Source: Mayamaea pseudoterrestris (lineage: Eukaryota > Bacillariophyta > Bacillariophyceae > Sellaphorales > Sellaphoraceae). From it: a stretch of DNA of 64,000 nucleotides. Below are positions 50,252 to 59,888 of this stretch, piece after piece; within the stretch, counting starts at the first letter, position 1; every line of letters starts with the position of its first letter. The stretch spans positions 310,001-374,000 of the forward strand of contig BROI01000009.1 of NCBI GenBank assembly GCA_027923505.1, given 5' to 3'. Under the pieces are notes generated by a model. That model was not told where the DNA came from and ran no database searches. It saw nothing but the letters and a program-made list of their open reading frames with translations. Made by a program: the position numbers and the translations under genes.

Positions 50252-51142
50252 TTACGATAGTCTGTGAAACACAAAATTGCAGCTCCTCATTTCTCCGGTC
50301 TGAAACCACGCCTTTAAATGTTCATGTTCAGCCGGCACATCGACAACACCGTTCATCAGCGTCAACAACCACACAGAGTGACTGGCCACTGCAACATGCT
50401 TCTCATTGCGAAGAGCTAGCCATTCTAAAAACTCGTAAGCACGCTCAGCCACTTGCCACTGGGTTTCTCGGTGGTCGACTTGAAATATGGCGTCTTCGTT
50501 AGATTTAAGGAGGGCGAAATCGACTTGCGGGAACTCCATGGCCTGCAAGTCTACAGGTCGTCGCTTGTCACAAAGATGTATGCCAGTTTGCTCGCGCACC
50601 ATTTCATGAGCTATGAAAGGAATGTCATTTTGTAAATCTGCAAACGCGAGTAAGCCAGTTTGGAGGGCGCGGCAGTGAGGGCTGAGTACAACCAGTTGTG
50701 GTGGATGGGAAAGCGTTTTAACTCGGTCTTCTCGCAACAAAAGTGCCTGCTGTCGGCCCTTTTCAGTCAAAGGAGCGTCCATTAATTCGGGTGCCATGTA
50801 AGGATTTGCCGGAATGTCAGCAAACTGCATCCATTGGTGACCAGAAGCGGCAGCCTTGTCGGCGAAAAGGTTGTGAAAGCCTTGTCCATGTCGAACAAGA
50901 TGCACTGTAACTTGATGCAACGGTGAGTCTGGATTTAAATTGATGTCGTCGTCAATGGGATACGCCGAAACGATGAGTGGCTTGGACCGAAAAGCCTGGA
51001 AAACGTCATCCATCCCGGTGAGATGCTCCGCCGACTCTTTCTGTGCGAGCGCCATAGTCACTTCATCAAGTTTAGCTTTAAAAGCCATCGAAGTAATTTC
51101 GCTGTTGGCGTTGACAATGAGTCCACCGTTGGGCATCCGCAT
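50252..51142 (-). CDS. Histidine phosphatase superfamily protein (5' end uncertain)
   Basis: At least 296 residues from the in-frame ATG at 51142. The phosphoglycerate-mutase-like core is clear: VTVHLVRHGQGFHN (catalytic RHG), LSPHCRALQTG with the second Arg, and VAVASHSVWLLTLM with the second His. An N-terminal 80-residue part (MPNGGLIVNANSEITSMAF) precedes it. The same frame stays open to 51241 without a better ATG and passes a possible acceptor (CATGCAG near 51195), so an upstream exon is likely. The substrate is unknown; related eukaryotic proteins act on phosphosugars or phosphoproteins. From 51143 to the next stop codon at 51513 (about 370 bp) no gene is seen unless that missing exon lies there. 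Confidence 0.8.
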   Translation of the reverse strand: MRMPNGGLIVNANSEITSMAFKAKLDEVTMALAQKESAEHLTGMDDVFQAFRSKPLIVSAYPIDDDINLNPDSPLHQVTVHLVRHGQGFHNLFADKAAASGHQWMQFADIPANPYMAPELMDAPLTEKGRQQALLLREDRVKTLSHPPQLVVLSPHCRALQTGLLAFADLQNDIPFIAHEMVREQTGIHLCDKRRPVDLQAMEFPQVDFALLKSNEDAIFQVDHRETQWQVAERAYEFLEWLALRNEKHVAVASHSVWLLTLMNGVVDVPAEHEHLKAWFQTGEMRSCNFVFHRLS

Positions 51143-51512
51143 TAGTACAAGTTGCCGGCCGGACGAGGTGGTGGCTGTTGTTGGTCGTACGTCTGCATGA
51201 ACGCAATGCACGTTATTACTGCAGCTGTTTCGTACGATCAATAGTTCATGAATGTCAGAATGTCAATTGTGACCTTTCACACGGCATCATGCAGCGATGC
51301 GGTTGCTCGGCTTTTGCTAGATAATGCGGTACATAAAATACTAACTGACAGTAAGCAATGCTATATGCACTGCTGCCTATATATAACATGCCTTTAGCGA
51401 CCCTTTTCGTTACGTTGTACCTACTATGTTGCTGCACACGCAGGCCAATCCTGCACAGTCCACATCCAAGAAGCTTGAGCTATCCCATCTGCCATCTATA
51501 GCCTGCAGAAAA

Positions 51513-52625
51513 TCATCTACCATAGCGAGCACGCTTAGCCGCCCGCTCTTCCGCAGTGTTGATTTCTCGCAGTGTCTGCGACGCCTTCTTTCGAGCCTTG
51601 ATTTCAGTAATCTCAAACCACTCATTCCTCAAGGGATCCAATTCGAGAAAACGTCCACCCGAAGATTTTACTCTGTCAACTAGTTCCTGGCTGATGGCCG
51701 TTTTTTCTGCTTTGGAAGCAGCAATGTAGCGAGGCTGAATATCCTCTTTCATCGCAAGGTACCGCTTGTTACCAACGTGATGGTTCGAGCGTCCACCTCT
51801 TCCAAGCAAAACGTCCTCCTCCAACGGAACAAGGTACTCTTTAACCGCTGTCTCTCGTCGCATTCTTTTACCAAATGAAGGATTCGAATTATGTGCAGTA
51901 ACATTCCCTGTGCTACTCCTACAGGTTACAGCTTCTGGCACCGACAAGACTTGCTCGGGTAAGGACGACTCCGTTCTCGATAAAAGTAAATTCTTCTCTT
52001 GCGACTTCTCTTGCTCAACACTAGTAGATCTTGTAGTCCGAGGTGGTATTGGCATTGGAAACTTTGGAAGGTCTGCTTCATAAAGAGCGTTCCAGTCAAT
52101 CCCTTTCGTCCCATTCGGCGCTGCGGCGGTTGAATTGTCTTCGGAACGAAAGACGATAGCAGGATCGACTTCGACATGAGACGGAGCGAGAGCCGGCGCC
52201 CAATCTTTACTTTCAAAAACACCGGGAATCAGTTTATGCGATCCAGTTGACGAACTGCGGGCCGTCTTGAGCGAGCCCAGGGATTGAAACATTTTCAAAA
52301 AATCTTGCGATTCGCTCGATTTTGCCAAACGGTCCAGTTCGTCCGAGTCGCCATGTTTTAGCGCCATTTCAATCTTTGCTAATTCTCCACTTCTAAATAG
52401 CTCTGGAAACTCAGTTGCAGCAGACCCGCTCTCACAAAGTGATCGGAAGGCGTCCGCACTCTTGAACAGCGACGCAGGGGTCTTCAAATCGGAACAACCA
52501 GAGTCGGGCATTAGCGCCAAAGCCTTGCAGTTGATCTCCTTTGCTACATTCTCTGTTGGCTCTCTATTTAACGGAGGCTGCATATTGTCGATATCAGCTT
52601 TGTTTGTCAATGAAGTATCCGTCAT
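51513..52625 (-). CDS. DUF6824-domain protein (stramenopile type)
   Basis: 370 residues from the ATG at 52625. The first 260 residues are Ser/Ala-rich and disordered with short repeated motifs (SLFKSADAFRSL, ELFRSGELAKIE, DFLKMFQSL, GVFESKDWAP). Residues about 275-360 form a conserved domain: EEDVLLGRGGRSNHHVGNKR, RYLAMKEDIQPRYIAASKAE, KTAISQELVDRVKSSGGRFL and KARKKASQTLRE. This reads as DUF6824, a domain frequent in diatoms and oomycetes and of unknown function, often described as a possible DNA-binding or regulatory module. The C-terminal tail is basic (ERAAKRARYGR) and could be a nuclear signal. It is divergent from the next gene across 313 bp with no clear element. Confidence 0.85.
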   Translation of the reverse strand: MTDTSLTNKADIDNMQPPLNREPTENVAKEINCKALALMPDSGCSDLKTPASLFKSADAFRSLCESGSAATEFPELFRSGELAKIEMALKHGDSDELDRLAKSSESQDFLKMFQSLGSLKTARSSSTGSHKLIPGVFESKDWAPALAPSHVEVDPAIVFRSEDNSTAAAPNGTKGIDWNALYEADLPKFPMPIPPRTTRSTSVEQEKSQEKNLLLSRTESSLPEQVLSVPEAVTCRSSTGNVTAHNSNPSFGKRMRRETAVKEYLVPLEEDVLLGRGGRSNHHVGNKRYLAMKEDIQPRYIAASKAEKTAISQELVDRVKSSGGRFLELDPLRNEWFEITEIKARKKASQTLREINTAEERAAKRARYGR

Positions 52626-52938
52626 TATTGCAAAGCTTGCTGTCACACGCTGTTTGTGTGATTGGTCGCCTGAAATTTACCACGCGGCATCGCTGCGAGA
52701 AGCGAAGGAAGTCAGACGAACAATTCCAAACGTGGACGAGCGTGAAGCGGCACTAAAATATCCTGAAACCGTTCTGTTACTGTACTGGTTCCAAACTACG
52801 TCGCACCATCACCCTCAGCGTCTGCGAGCCAAGGCCAGACATTCGCGCCCGAGCACCATCCAGAGTTTCATTTCTTTGAACAAGTTGATATGAAAGCGGT
52901 CCAACAAACTAGCAACCGAAAATATACATCAAGCGACC

Positions 52939-55671
52939 ATGAGAATTCAAATAACGCCCTGGGAGATCATACAGACATCGTTGAATATAGATTATCTAAA
53001 GAGACCGAGAAAGGAAGGCTGCAATAGTGATTCTAATGGATCACTCAACCCATCCGCATCTTTCCCCGTTGCTGCGTGTTTTGTTCACCGTCAGCATGCT
53101 CCTTACAGCCTTCAAAAGAAGGCTAGAAAGTTAAAGGTCCATAGTAATTTGTCTCTTGGTCGTCTTGATGATGTTCCGCCTGTATTGGCCGTTACTTTAA
53201 GTCACAATATTGCCATTTTTGGAAGCAGTCGAAACCGTCCTGACGACGAGAACTTAAAGGAAATTGCCCACTTGCAATACAGCAGCCAACACAATCAACC
53301 AAAAAGCTTTCTAAGTGAAGCATCTTCAAAATCGATGCGTATGATTCCTGCCATGTTTGATGACCGCCACGATCGCGTGTATGCGTTGCAAGCTGATCAA
53401 TGCCGACTCGTCAGTTGGAAAGCTTCGACTGGCGGACCTGATCTCGACGCTGTCAGTGTAAAACTGCGAAGCGCGGCGGCTAGTCTGTCGTTCATCAATA
53501 TGCCTGTTGGACCCTCGCTCGTATATGGATCGTGTGCCGATGGGTCCTTGTTCCTTGCGAGAATAAAACGGGAGGCGACTGGAGCCGACACATGGCTAGT
53601 GGAGTATCTGCCAACAGCACCTATCATCACCAACGGGACAGCGAATAGTCGAATTCATGTACACACTTGCATGCATTTAGAGTGCTTAACTTTTGATCAT
53701 CAAAACACGACTGGCGACAAACGAAAACCAAGAGCGATTACGACATATGGCAATGACGCATCAACAACAATCCATTCACCAACCATTTTGATCTATCAAG
53801 CGTTTCTCGAGTCGAATAAAATCGATTTGTGTTTACAAAAGCGCATACTGACCACTTCAATTGTTCGTTGCTCTCGAGTTGAGCCTTTTGTGAGTGGTGA
53901 AGCTGATTGTCGGATAAAAACTGCGCTTGTGCCCTTGGTAGTCGGCAGCGTCAGAGCGTCGGCAACAGTAACCGGCATACAGTCGCTTAGCGGGACGCAG
54001 ACGAACGGGGCATCGCATTTGGATTTGGCATTACTCGTAAAAGCAAAGGCAGATCTAGTGGAAAGCGATTGCTGTTTTGTTTGCGTCACTCTTGAGGATG
54101 CAACTCGAGGTCCCTCGTACATTCTGCCTTCGGACGTAACTCATGTGGGTGCGGTTGGCACGGATTATCTGGTAGCAGCGACTGCAAAGGATTTGTTTCT
54201 GTATGACAGAAACAGGGGAGCGAGATTGTATACATGTACTCTGGATTTCATCAAGACAGGCCATATATTTACGTTGGTCAGCGACGAGGCTTCGGACCGA
54301 TTCGCTGTAGTTTTTTCCGAAGGCGAGACACTTTGCGTGGCAACTTCATCGATACGGCATGGATTCAGGTTTCCACAGCCCGTCGGAATGACTCTAGCGG
54401 AAACTCTTGCGGCAACAGTGAACACGCCCTTGCAGCATCTTCCCAGCTTTCCAGCTAAATCTTATGAACTTGCAAATGGTTTTTGTGAACAACATCAATG
54501 CTGCGAAGCTTTGGAGAAAGCCATAGGTGTTTTACAAACAGCGCTCGATGATGTCCGATACGAAACGAGGGAATTAATGGACGAATCGCACCTGCTACAT
54601 GCTTTTCACCCAAAGCTTCTAGCTTATCCCGCTCACGACACAGATGTTAAAGGTGATGATTTGTTAGCGATTATATCCAATTCTTCTTACTTACTATTCT
54701 CACGTTGTTTATTGCGTTCAATAGAAGCTAACGACGAGAAAATACCGAAGACGACGGCAACTTTGGGCGAAACGAATCGCATTTTTGGCAATGGCCACGG
54801 ATGTTTTCATAGCGGCGAAAAGATACAAAAGCTTTCGTCTCTATCGAAGTCGATATTAAAGGCGTTAAAGACACCATTGCCTTCTAACTTCGTGGAAGTT
54901 GCCGCGAAGAAATGCGTTGAGCTTCTACTTTTGGAAGGCCGTAAACGAAATACCATTTCCAGCGATGCGCTTCAGTTGTTATGCGGTCTGATTGCGACAC
55001 ATCACACTTCAGCGCGGAGGTGTCTGGAAGGAGACGCCTTTTTACACTTATTAAACGTATTGAGGGTAAGCAGTTTTGAAGTTTCATTACGAGGCTTGAT
55101 ACTTCAGGTGTTGAAACAGCCGGATGTTTCCGAGCTCCACATGGTCGGCATGATTCAGTTCTGTATACAAAATGTGCCGGGCTTCAGCTCACACAAAACA
55201 CCTTCCAAGGCCAAAGCTATGGCATCAGCCGCTTTGAGCTCCCTTTTTAAATTTTTTGATTCATTACTGAGCTACTCCGCCGTAAATGATGCACTGCTTA
55301 GAGCCGCAGCCAAGACAGTTCTTAACCAAGATGAATGCTATACCGCGATCCGGCTTTTAATTGCGTTTATGTCGGGAAGATTTCGAAACAAAATCCTTCG
55401 ACAGGATCGTCGCTCTCGTGCTATGCAGTGGATTGGTATTCTCATTGAGGTGATGGGAGAAACAATGCCAGGCAAGAGCAGACTAGGACCTGTGCAGCGG
55501 TTGATAATCGCCGAAATCAAAGGCATTGAAAGCATGCTCTCTATGAAGATGCTTGTCGATGAACGTGTTATTGCGCTTGCTACTTCCGACTTGCAAGTTG
55601 GCGGAGCTTTGGCCAAGCCAGCGATATTGCAGCAACAGCCTCCCTACCTGATTGAACGTGTTGTCTTCTAA
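52939..55671 (+). CDS. Large conserved protein, possibly NOL11-like
   Basis: 910 residues, single exon. The N-terminal 470 residues show repeated short beta strands and turn motifs (PVLAVTLSHNIAIFGSS, DRHDRVYALQADQCRLVSWK, HVGAVGTDYLVAATAKDLFL) like a seven-bladed propeller. The C-terminal 440 residues are helical (SLSKSILKALKTPLPSNFVE, ECYTAIRLLIAFMSGRFR) and end YLIERVVF. The propeller-plus-helical layout and the C-terminal region recall NOL11, a metazoan partner of the UTP-A ribosome biogenesis complex, but sequence similarity is low by eye, so this is a suggestion only. An Inr-like string (TTTCATTTCTTTGAA) lies about 70 bp before the ATG at 52939. No signal peptide. Frame length alone makes it a real gene. 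Confidence 0.75.
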   Translation: MRIQITPWEIIQTSLNIDYLKRPRKEGCNSDSNGSLNPSASFPVAACFVHRQHAPYSLQKKARKLKVHSNLSLGRLDDVPPVLAVTLSHNIAIFGSSRNRPDDENLKEIAHLQYSSQHNQPKSFLSEASSKSMRMIPAMFDDRHDRVYALQADQCRLVSWKASTGGPDLDAVSVKLRSAAASLSFINMPVGPSLVYGSCADGSLFLARIKREATGADTWLVEYLPTAPIITNGTANSRIHVHTCMHLECLTFDHQNTTGDKRKPRAITTYGNDASTTIHSPTILIYQAFLESNKIDLCLQKRILTTSIVRCSRVEPFVSGEADCRIKTALVPLVVGSVRASATVTGIQSLSGTQTNGASHLDLALLVKAKADLVESDCCFVCVTLEDATRGPSYILPSDVTHVGAVGTDYLVAATAKDLFLYDRNRGARLYTCTLDFIKTGHIFTLVSDEASDRFAVVFSEGETLCVATSSIRHGFRFPQPVGMTLAETLAATVNTPLQHLPSFPAKSYELANGFCEQHQCCEALEKAIGVLQTALDDVRYETRELMDESHLLHAFHPKLLAYPAHDTDVKGDDLLAIISNSSYLLFSRCLLRSIEANDEKIPKTTATLGETNRIFGNGHGCFHSGEKIQKLSSLSKSILKALKTPLPSNFVEVAAKKCVELLLLEGRKRNTISSDALQLLCGLIATHHTSARRCLEGDAFLHLLNVLRVSSFEVSLRGLILQVLKQPDVSELHMVGMIQFCIQNVPGFSSHKTPSKAKAMASAALSSLFKFFDSLLSYSAVNDALLRAAAKTVLNQDECYTAIRLLIAFMSGRFRNKILRQDRRSRAMQWIGILIEVMGETMPGKSRLGPVQRLIIAEIKGIESMLSMKMLVDERVIALATSDLQVGGALAKPAILQQQPPYLIERVVF

Positions 55672-55732
55672 ATAGCTGAAGTGATTAAGATAGCGCTATT
55701 CTAGCTATGTCAATAGAACGTAACACAGTAAT

Positions 55733-57664
55733 TTAACCTTCAATATGGTGCGAGTTGGCCTTGTGTTTCGGCTCAAATTGGAAATTTACAGGCACAGGCC
55801 CAAGAAGGATTTCTGAAATCTTGATCCAATCTGAGCACTGGCTGGAAAGAAAAAGTGTCTCCAGATCGTTCCTTCCTTGCATATATTTGGGAGGTCGCAG
55901 ATTCATTCCGCAGCTGACTGTCTCCAGCATACCCACCGGAACATATCGGTGAAGGAAGGACATCCACTCCAGCAGGAAGCGCCTGCAATTGTTAACGCCT
56001 TGCTGATCACTTCCCCAATGCTCGAGACCGAATCGGACAAACTCTTTCAGTATATCGAGGCGCTCGCTGGCACTTATGTCCCAATGTCTTTGCTCCTTGA
56101 TCTCAGTAGGTAACCATGGTTTTATTAAAGCTCCTCTTCCCAGCATAGCACAAGTCGACAAGCCCTCACGAGCCACATTCTGTTCGTAGTCGACGTACGT
56201 GTATATGTCTCCATTGCCAATCAAAGGAATACGAGGCAAGGCGCTGTCCTGACTAGCAGCAACTTTTGCAATGTAATCCCAGTCAGCTTCCTTCGAGTAG
56301 CGTTGAAGCCGTGATCGTCCATGAACCATGATGGCGCCGATTCCATCGAGTCCCCAGCTCTGTATTCTAGGAACCAAAGTATGAGCAATCGGTTTGACCG
56401 TATCCCAACCAGTGCGCATTTTCACCGTCACGGGGCAGGTCAAGGCGGCAGTAACGCCCTGCAAAGACGGTTTGAGCCGGTTTTCGCGAAGCATTAGACA
56501 CGCACCCGCGCCCTTGTTACAGATTAAGTCAAGAGGGCAACCAAGATTCAAATCGACAAAATCTACTTTTGCATGCGCTTCAATGAGCTCGCAGGCTCGT
56601 GTAAATTGATCAAGATAACCAGCAGCCAGTTGTACACCAAAGACATCTTCCTCGGGGTGGCGCTTGAGCAAAGCCCATTCTTGCGGCTTGCCCTCAAGAA
56701 TACTAGTAGCAACAGCCATTTCACCGCACGTAATGTCGGCACCAAAACGCTTCATGACACGTCGAAACGGCAAATTGCCGACTGTCGTCAGCGGCGCTAT
56801 GTACACCTTGTTTGAAAAATCTACCAGCTTGCGCTTGGTTGGAAGCGGCGCCATATGCAACTTGCTGCATGAATCAGCTTCAACAGCATTCTTTGCCGTC
56901 GATTCTACGTCCTCTATGTGCTCAAGAGCAGCAGCAGCAGCATCTTGATTCCTTGCTTCCCCCTCCTTGGTTTCAAAGTGTCGCTTGCATTTGAAAACGT
57001 AGTTGTTTCGGCGAAGCTGCTGTTGGACATTCTTGTCCAACAAATTCATGACTGGCTTCGGCTGTGAAGTGACCTCCTTTATTAAATTCTCGCCAGTGCT
57101 CATGTTGACGTGCGACGACCCGAGTCGACACATGACTCCGTGGCAACATTTGCCATGCACATTGAAGTTGGGACATCCACCTTCTACTTCCTTGATATCA
57201 TCCGGTCGATTCGCCAAGTATGCTTTAACGTCATGACTGAAACGACAAGAATCGCCGTAGGTGCAAGATCCTCCGTTCAAAACAGCAGCGCATAACTTCT
57301 CAGCTTGGTCGATACGCTTGTCGCGCGGCCGCTTCTTATTCATGCCTCGCTGTTTTTTCTTCTTGCCTTTCTTGTCTGAGCGAGAATCTTTTGTGTCTCT
57401 GTCATCCGGTTGCCGACCGACGGTGTCGCCATTGGTGGCAGAAAGTGAAGGCAGAACGGCGGATCGCGCCGTAAGAACATACTCAGGTTTAACTTTGAGG
57501 GAGAATAAGTCGTCGTTGTCAGCCGCGTTGGGGTTCGCCATGTCAATGGTATCGCTGTCTAGTTGCATCGTCTGAGGAAAAAGTCTGCGTCGGATGGAGT
57601 GTTGCGCGTTATGAAGCGATCCAGTCGACGTGGACTTTGGTTGGTTACGACGTGCAAGCGACAT
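55733..57664 (-). CDS. DUS3: tRNA-dihydrouridine synthase 3
   Basis: 643 residues from the ATG MSLARRNQPKS. Dus3 reduces U47 of cytoplasmic tRNAs using FMN. Two CCCH zinc fingers precede the enzyme: C-x8-C-x5-C-x3-H at about 125-144 and C-x8-C-x5-C-x5-H at about 163-184. A TIM-barrel Dus domain follows from about residue 270: VYIAPLTTVGNLPFRRV, the ITCGEMAVA block, the catalytic region LNLGCPLDLICNKGAGACLM with its Cys, VKMRTGW, MVHGRSRLQRY, and PLIGNGDIYTY for the phosphate of FMN. The Lys/Arg-rich segment KGKKKKQRGMNKKRPRDKR at about 100 is a likely nuclear signal. It is single-exon and typical in length for the family. It is transcribed in the same direction as RPB3, 270 bp downstream of it. 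Confidence 0.95.
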   Translation of the reverse strand: MSLARRNQPKSTSTGSLHNAQHSIRRRLFPQTMQLDSDTIDMANPNAADNDDLFSLKVKPEYVLTARSAVLPSLSATNGDTVGRQPDDRDTKDSRSDKKGKKKKQRGMNKKRPRDKRIDQAEKLCAAVLNGGSCTYGDSCRFSHDVKAYLANRPDDIKEVEGGCPNFNVHGKCCHGVMCRLGSSHVNMSTGENLIKEVTSQPKPVMNLLDKNVQQQLRRNNYVFKCKRHFETKEGEARNQDAAAAALEHIEDVESTAKNAVEADSCSKLHMAPLPTKRKLVDFSNKVYIAPLTTVGNLPFRRVMKRFGADITCGEMAVATSILEGKPQEWALLKRHPEEDVFGVQLAAGYLDQFTRACELIEAHAKVDFVDLNLGCPLDLICNKGAGACLMLRENRLKPSLQGVTAALTCPVTVKMRTGWDTVKPIAHTLVPRIQSWGLDGIGAIMVHGRSRLQRYSKEADWDYIAKVAASQDSALPRIPLIGNGDIYTYVDYEQNVAREGLSTCAMLGRGALIKPWLPTEIKEQRHWDISASERLDILKEFVRFGLEHWGSDQQGVNNCRRFLLEWMSFLHRYVPVGMLETVSCGMNLRPPKYMQGRNDLETLFLSSQCSDWIKISEILLGPVPVNFQFEPKHKANSHHIEG

Positions 57665-57934
57665 GAGTGAATATCGGTGCGACAAATGAAACGGTCATGG
57701 TAGTGGAATCATGATCTGAACCTGAAACAGCGCCATGAATGGAGATGCAACGTAGCATGTAGCTACTCCTATGCCAGTTATGCTACAGCATAATATGAAA
57801 CAGTGAGATACATGAGCTGGCTTTGCCAAATGCCCAGCAGAGATTGGTTCAGAGCTATCAACGGTCGACCGGTCGGTTACAACTTTTTATTTACCACATG
57901 CCGGAGCTATCATTATAAACAACAATCAAAAAGC

Positions 57935-58897
57935 CTACATATCTTTCAAATTTTCCAATTCCTGCGCCAAGTAAGTCATTCGCTTCTTCATGACTCGCAG
58001 CGCCGCAAAAACAATCTCCTCAGCGTCCATGGCACCCGTCGACTCGACCGTAAATACAAACCTGTCCGTCGACTGTGTCACGGAAACAAAGTCGTCATCC
58101 TCCTTGCGAACCTTCATGGCTTGCTGGGCGTACATCAAGTCCTCCGTGTACGTGCAAATGTCCCAGGCATTGTCGACCGCTCGCAATTCACCCGTGGCGC
58201 CATCAATTTCCAAAATCTTGTCGGGACAAACCTGGACAAGCTCCTTTTTCTGATCCATGGACAGAGTGGCCAGTTGCTCGTGGTTAATGTGAATGATTGG
58301 CCAAAAGCGGTAAGTGGCAACAGCGACTGGGCACCACTTGGCGTGCTCCTTGGAAATGCCGAGTCTAGCAATCGCCTTGAATTTGAGTCGCTGTCCGGGT
58401 CCAATCTTAACAATGGATATTCCCTCGTCTTGTGATTCATCCTGCTCATCCTGCGATAGGAAATGTGCTGGTTGTACTTGGTCATTGAGTGACAGCAAGT
58501 CTGTGCTGGTGACAGTTTTGGGCGCGAATAATTCGTCATCGGAGGAGACCGGGTATGATACATCGAGCTCAAACTCGACCGAGCATCTTGGGCAGCGCTC
58601 GTAGCAGACGCAGTCTCGATGACTGAGAAAAACCTCTTGGCAATCGACCGCTTTGAGAGAGTCGCCTAGCTGATATCGCAGCGGAATCAATCCAAGGCGA
58701 TGCGCAATGTATTCGTCGTTCAAGACAGTCGAATTCTCGTGGAACTCGACCAAGTCAATGGCTAGAGTCGGCACTTCTGCAATCATGGTCCGACGCAAGG
58801 CGTTGGCCATGGATGTATCGGTTTCCGATAGGATGAACTTCATTTCGTGTGGATTGACGGAGAGGACTTCGACTTTTGGGAAGCGTTGGTGAGGCAT
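57935..58897 (-). CDS. RPB3: RNA polymerase II subunit RPB3
   Basis: 320 residues, single exon, proper ATG. Rpb3 pairs with Rpb11 in an alpha-like heterodimer that starts Pol II assembly. The start KVEVLSVNPHEMKFILSETD is followed by the family motif MANALRRTMIAEVPTLAID. The zinc loop CVCYERCPRC is at about 97-106, and the second conserved region reads AKWCPVAVATYRF. The C-terminal dimerisation helix (AMDAEEIVFAALRVMKKRM) closes the protein. A loop around residues 145-160 is Asp/Glu/Gln-rich (SQDEQDESQDE). The RPC40 paralogue of Pol I/III has a different zinc region, so RPB3 is the better call. Confidence 0.94.
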   Translation of the reverse strand: MPHQRFPKVEVLSVNPHEMKFILSETDTSMANALRRTMIAEVPTLAIDLVEFHENSTVLNDEYIAHRLGLIPLRYQLGDSLKAVDCQEVFLSHRDCVCYERCPRCSVEFELDVSYPVSSDDELFAPKTVTSTDLLSLNDQVQPAHFLSQDEQDESQDEGISIVKIGPGQRLKFKAIARLGISKEHAKWCPVAVATYRFWPIIHINHEQLATLSMDQKKELVQVCPDKILEIDGATGELRAVDNAWDICTYTEDLMYAQQAMKVRKEDDDFVSVTQSTDRFVFTVESTGAMDAEEIVFAALRVMKKRMTYLAQELENLKDM

Positions 58898-59325
58898 CTT
58901 TCGTCGTGAGTAGGAAGGGTAAAATAGCTACGGTAGCAAAACTATTCAGAGAATATTGAGCAGCGCAGCGTTTTGTAAAGACTGTTTGCCTCTCGCATGT
59001 ACGTTGTTCAAGTACTCGTACACGGAAGGTTCGTCATGGTCGAAACGAATGATGATCTATTCTCGCTGTCTGGACGCCGTACGTTTAGTCGATCGAGTCG
59101 AAGATCCGAGCTGCGAGCTTCTCGTTTTCACCATGAGCACACCTCGGCGAATCTGACAATCTGAGTCCATCCTCCTCCTTCTTGTTGCGTTCATCAGCTT
59201 GTGTTACCCCAATGTTTCCATACACTGCTAGCGGAAGCTTGCGCTCGTTTCGCAGTGCTCAAATCTACGGTGAGTTTCTGTTGCTCGCTGATCATGATAC
59301 AGATTACAGGTGATGATAATATTAT

Positions 59326-59819
59326 GACTACGCGTTGCGCTCATTGGAAGCAAGTCGAAGGAGTCCGGATCGTCGTCTCACATCTCAATTCACATTCCTT
59401 CCTTTGAACATCAAATCACAGCGCGTCGATCAGCATCGCGCAAGACTATTCTTGAAGCCGATACTGGGCCATGGGCGACGCGCATTCATCATACTGCCAT
59501 GGTCCTACTTGGGGTAGGGGCACCAATCTATTATTTCGTGCCCGATACCATGAGTGATACAAAGTTGAACAAGGCTTTTGGAGTCGCTGTTTCTGGGTTT
59601 ATTGCGTTCCACTCATGGATTGGACTCAACTATGTTGCCGCCGACTATGTGCCAAAAGTTAGCAAGGCACTTTTGCCGCCCACACGGTTTGCCATTGCTG
59701 GCATGTGTGCAATCACGTTTTTGGGCATGGCCAAGGCGTCAGTGTACAGTCCAGGTGGACTAAAGGGGATTATCAAGGGCCCATGGTCGACGAAAAAGAG
59801 CAAAGACGCTGAGTTTTGA
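59326..59819 (+). CDS. SDHD: Succinate dehydrogenase membrane anchor (SDHD/CybS-like), 5' exon unresolved
   Basis: The frame reads through GPWATRIHHTAMVLLGVGAP and three hydrophobic segments, with FHSWIGLNYVAADYVPK matching the SDHD signature in which a His binds haem b and an Asp-Tyr pair lines the quinone site. This subunit anchors complex II in the inner mitochondrial membrane. The frame has no ATG before the internal Met at 59499, which lies inside the first helix, so a 5' exon must exist. A likely one starts at ATG 59211 (MFPYTASGSLRSF, presequence-like) and ends at a GTGAGT donor near 59269, but no acceptor in the right phase was found. Exon 2 probably begins between 59326 and 59365. 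The C-terminal tail is Lys-rich. Confidence 0.72.
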
Positions 59820-59888
59820 TCGAATATAGAAATCGTCCTCGTACAGCAATATAACGTACAGTACTAATTCATCGTAGTTTAAAAGTTT

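Noticed and set aside
57803-58435. Plus-strand frame of 210 codons
   Set aside because: It is antisense to RPB3, which is certain from its conserved motifs.
59335-59517. Plus-strand frame LEASRRSPDRRL as an SDHD leader
   Set aside because: It is in the wrong frame for the membrane anchor and ends in a stop just before the conserved region.
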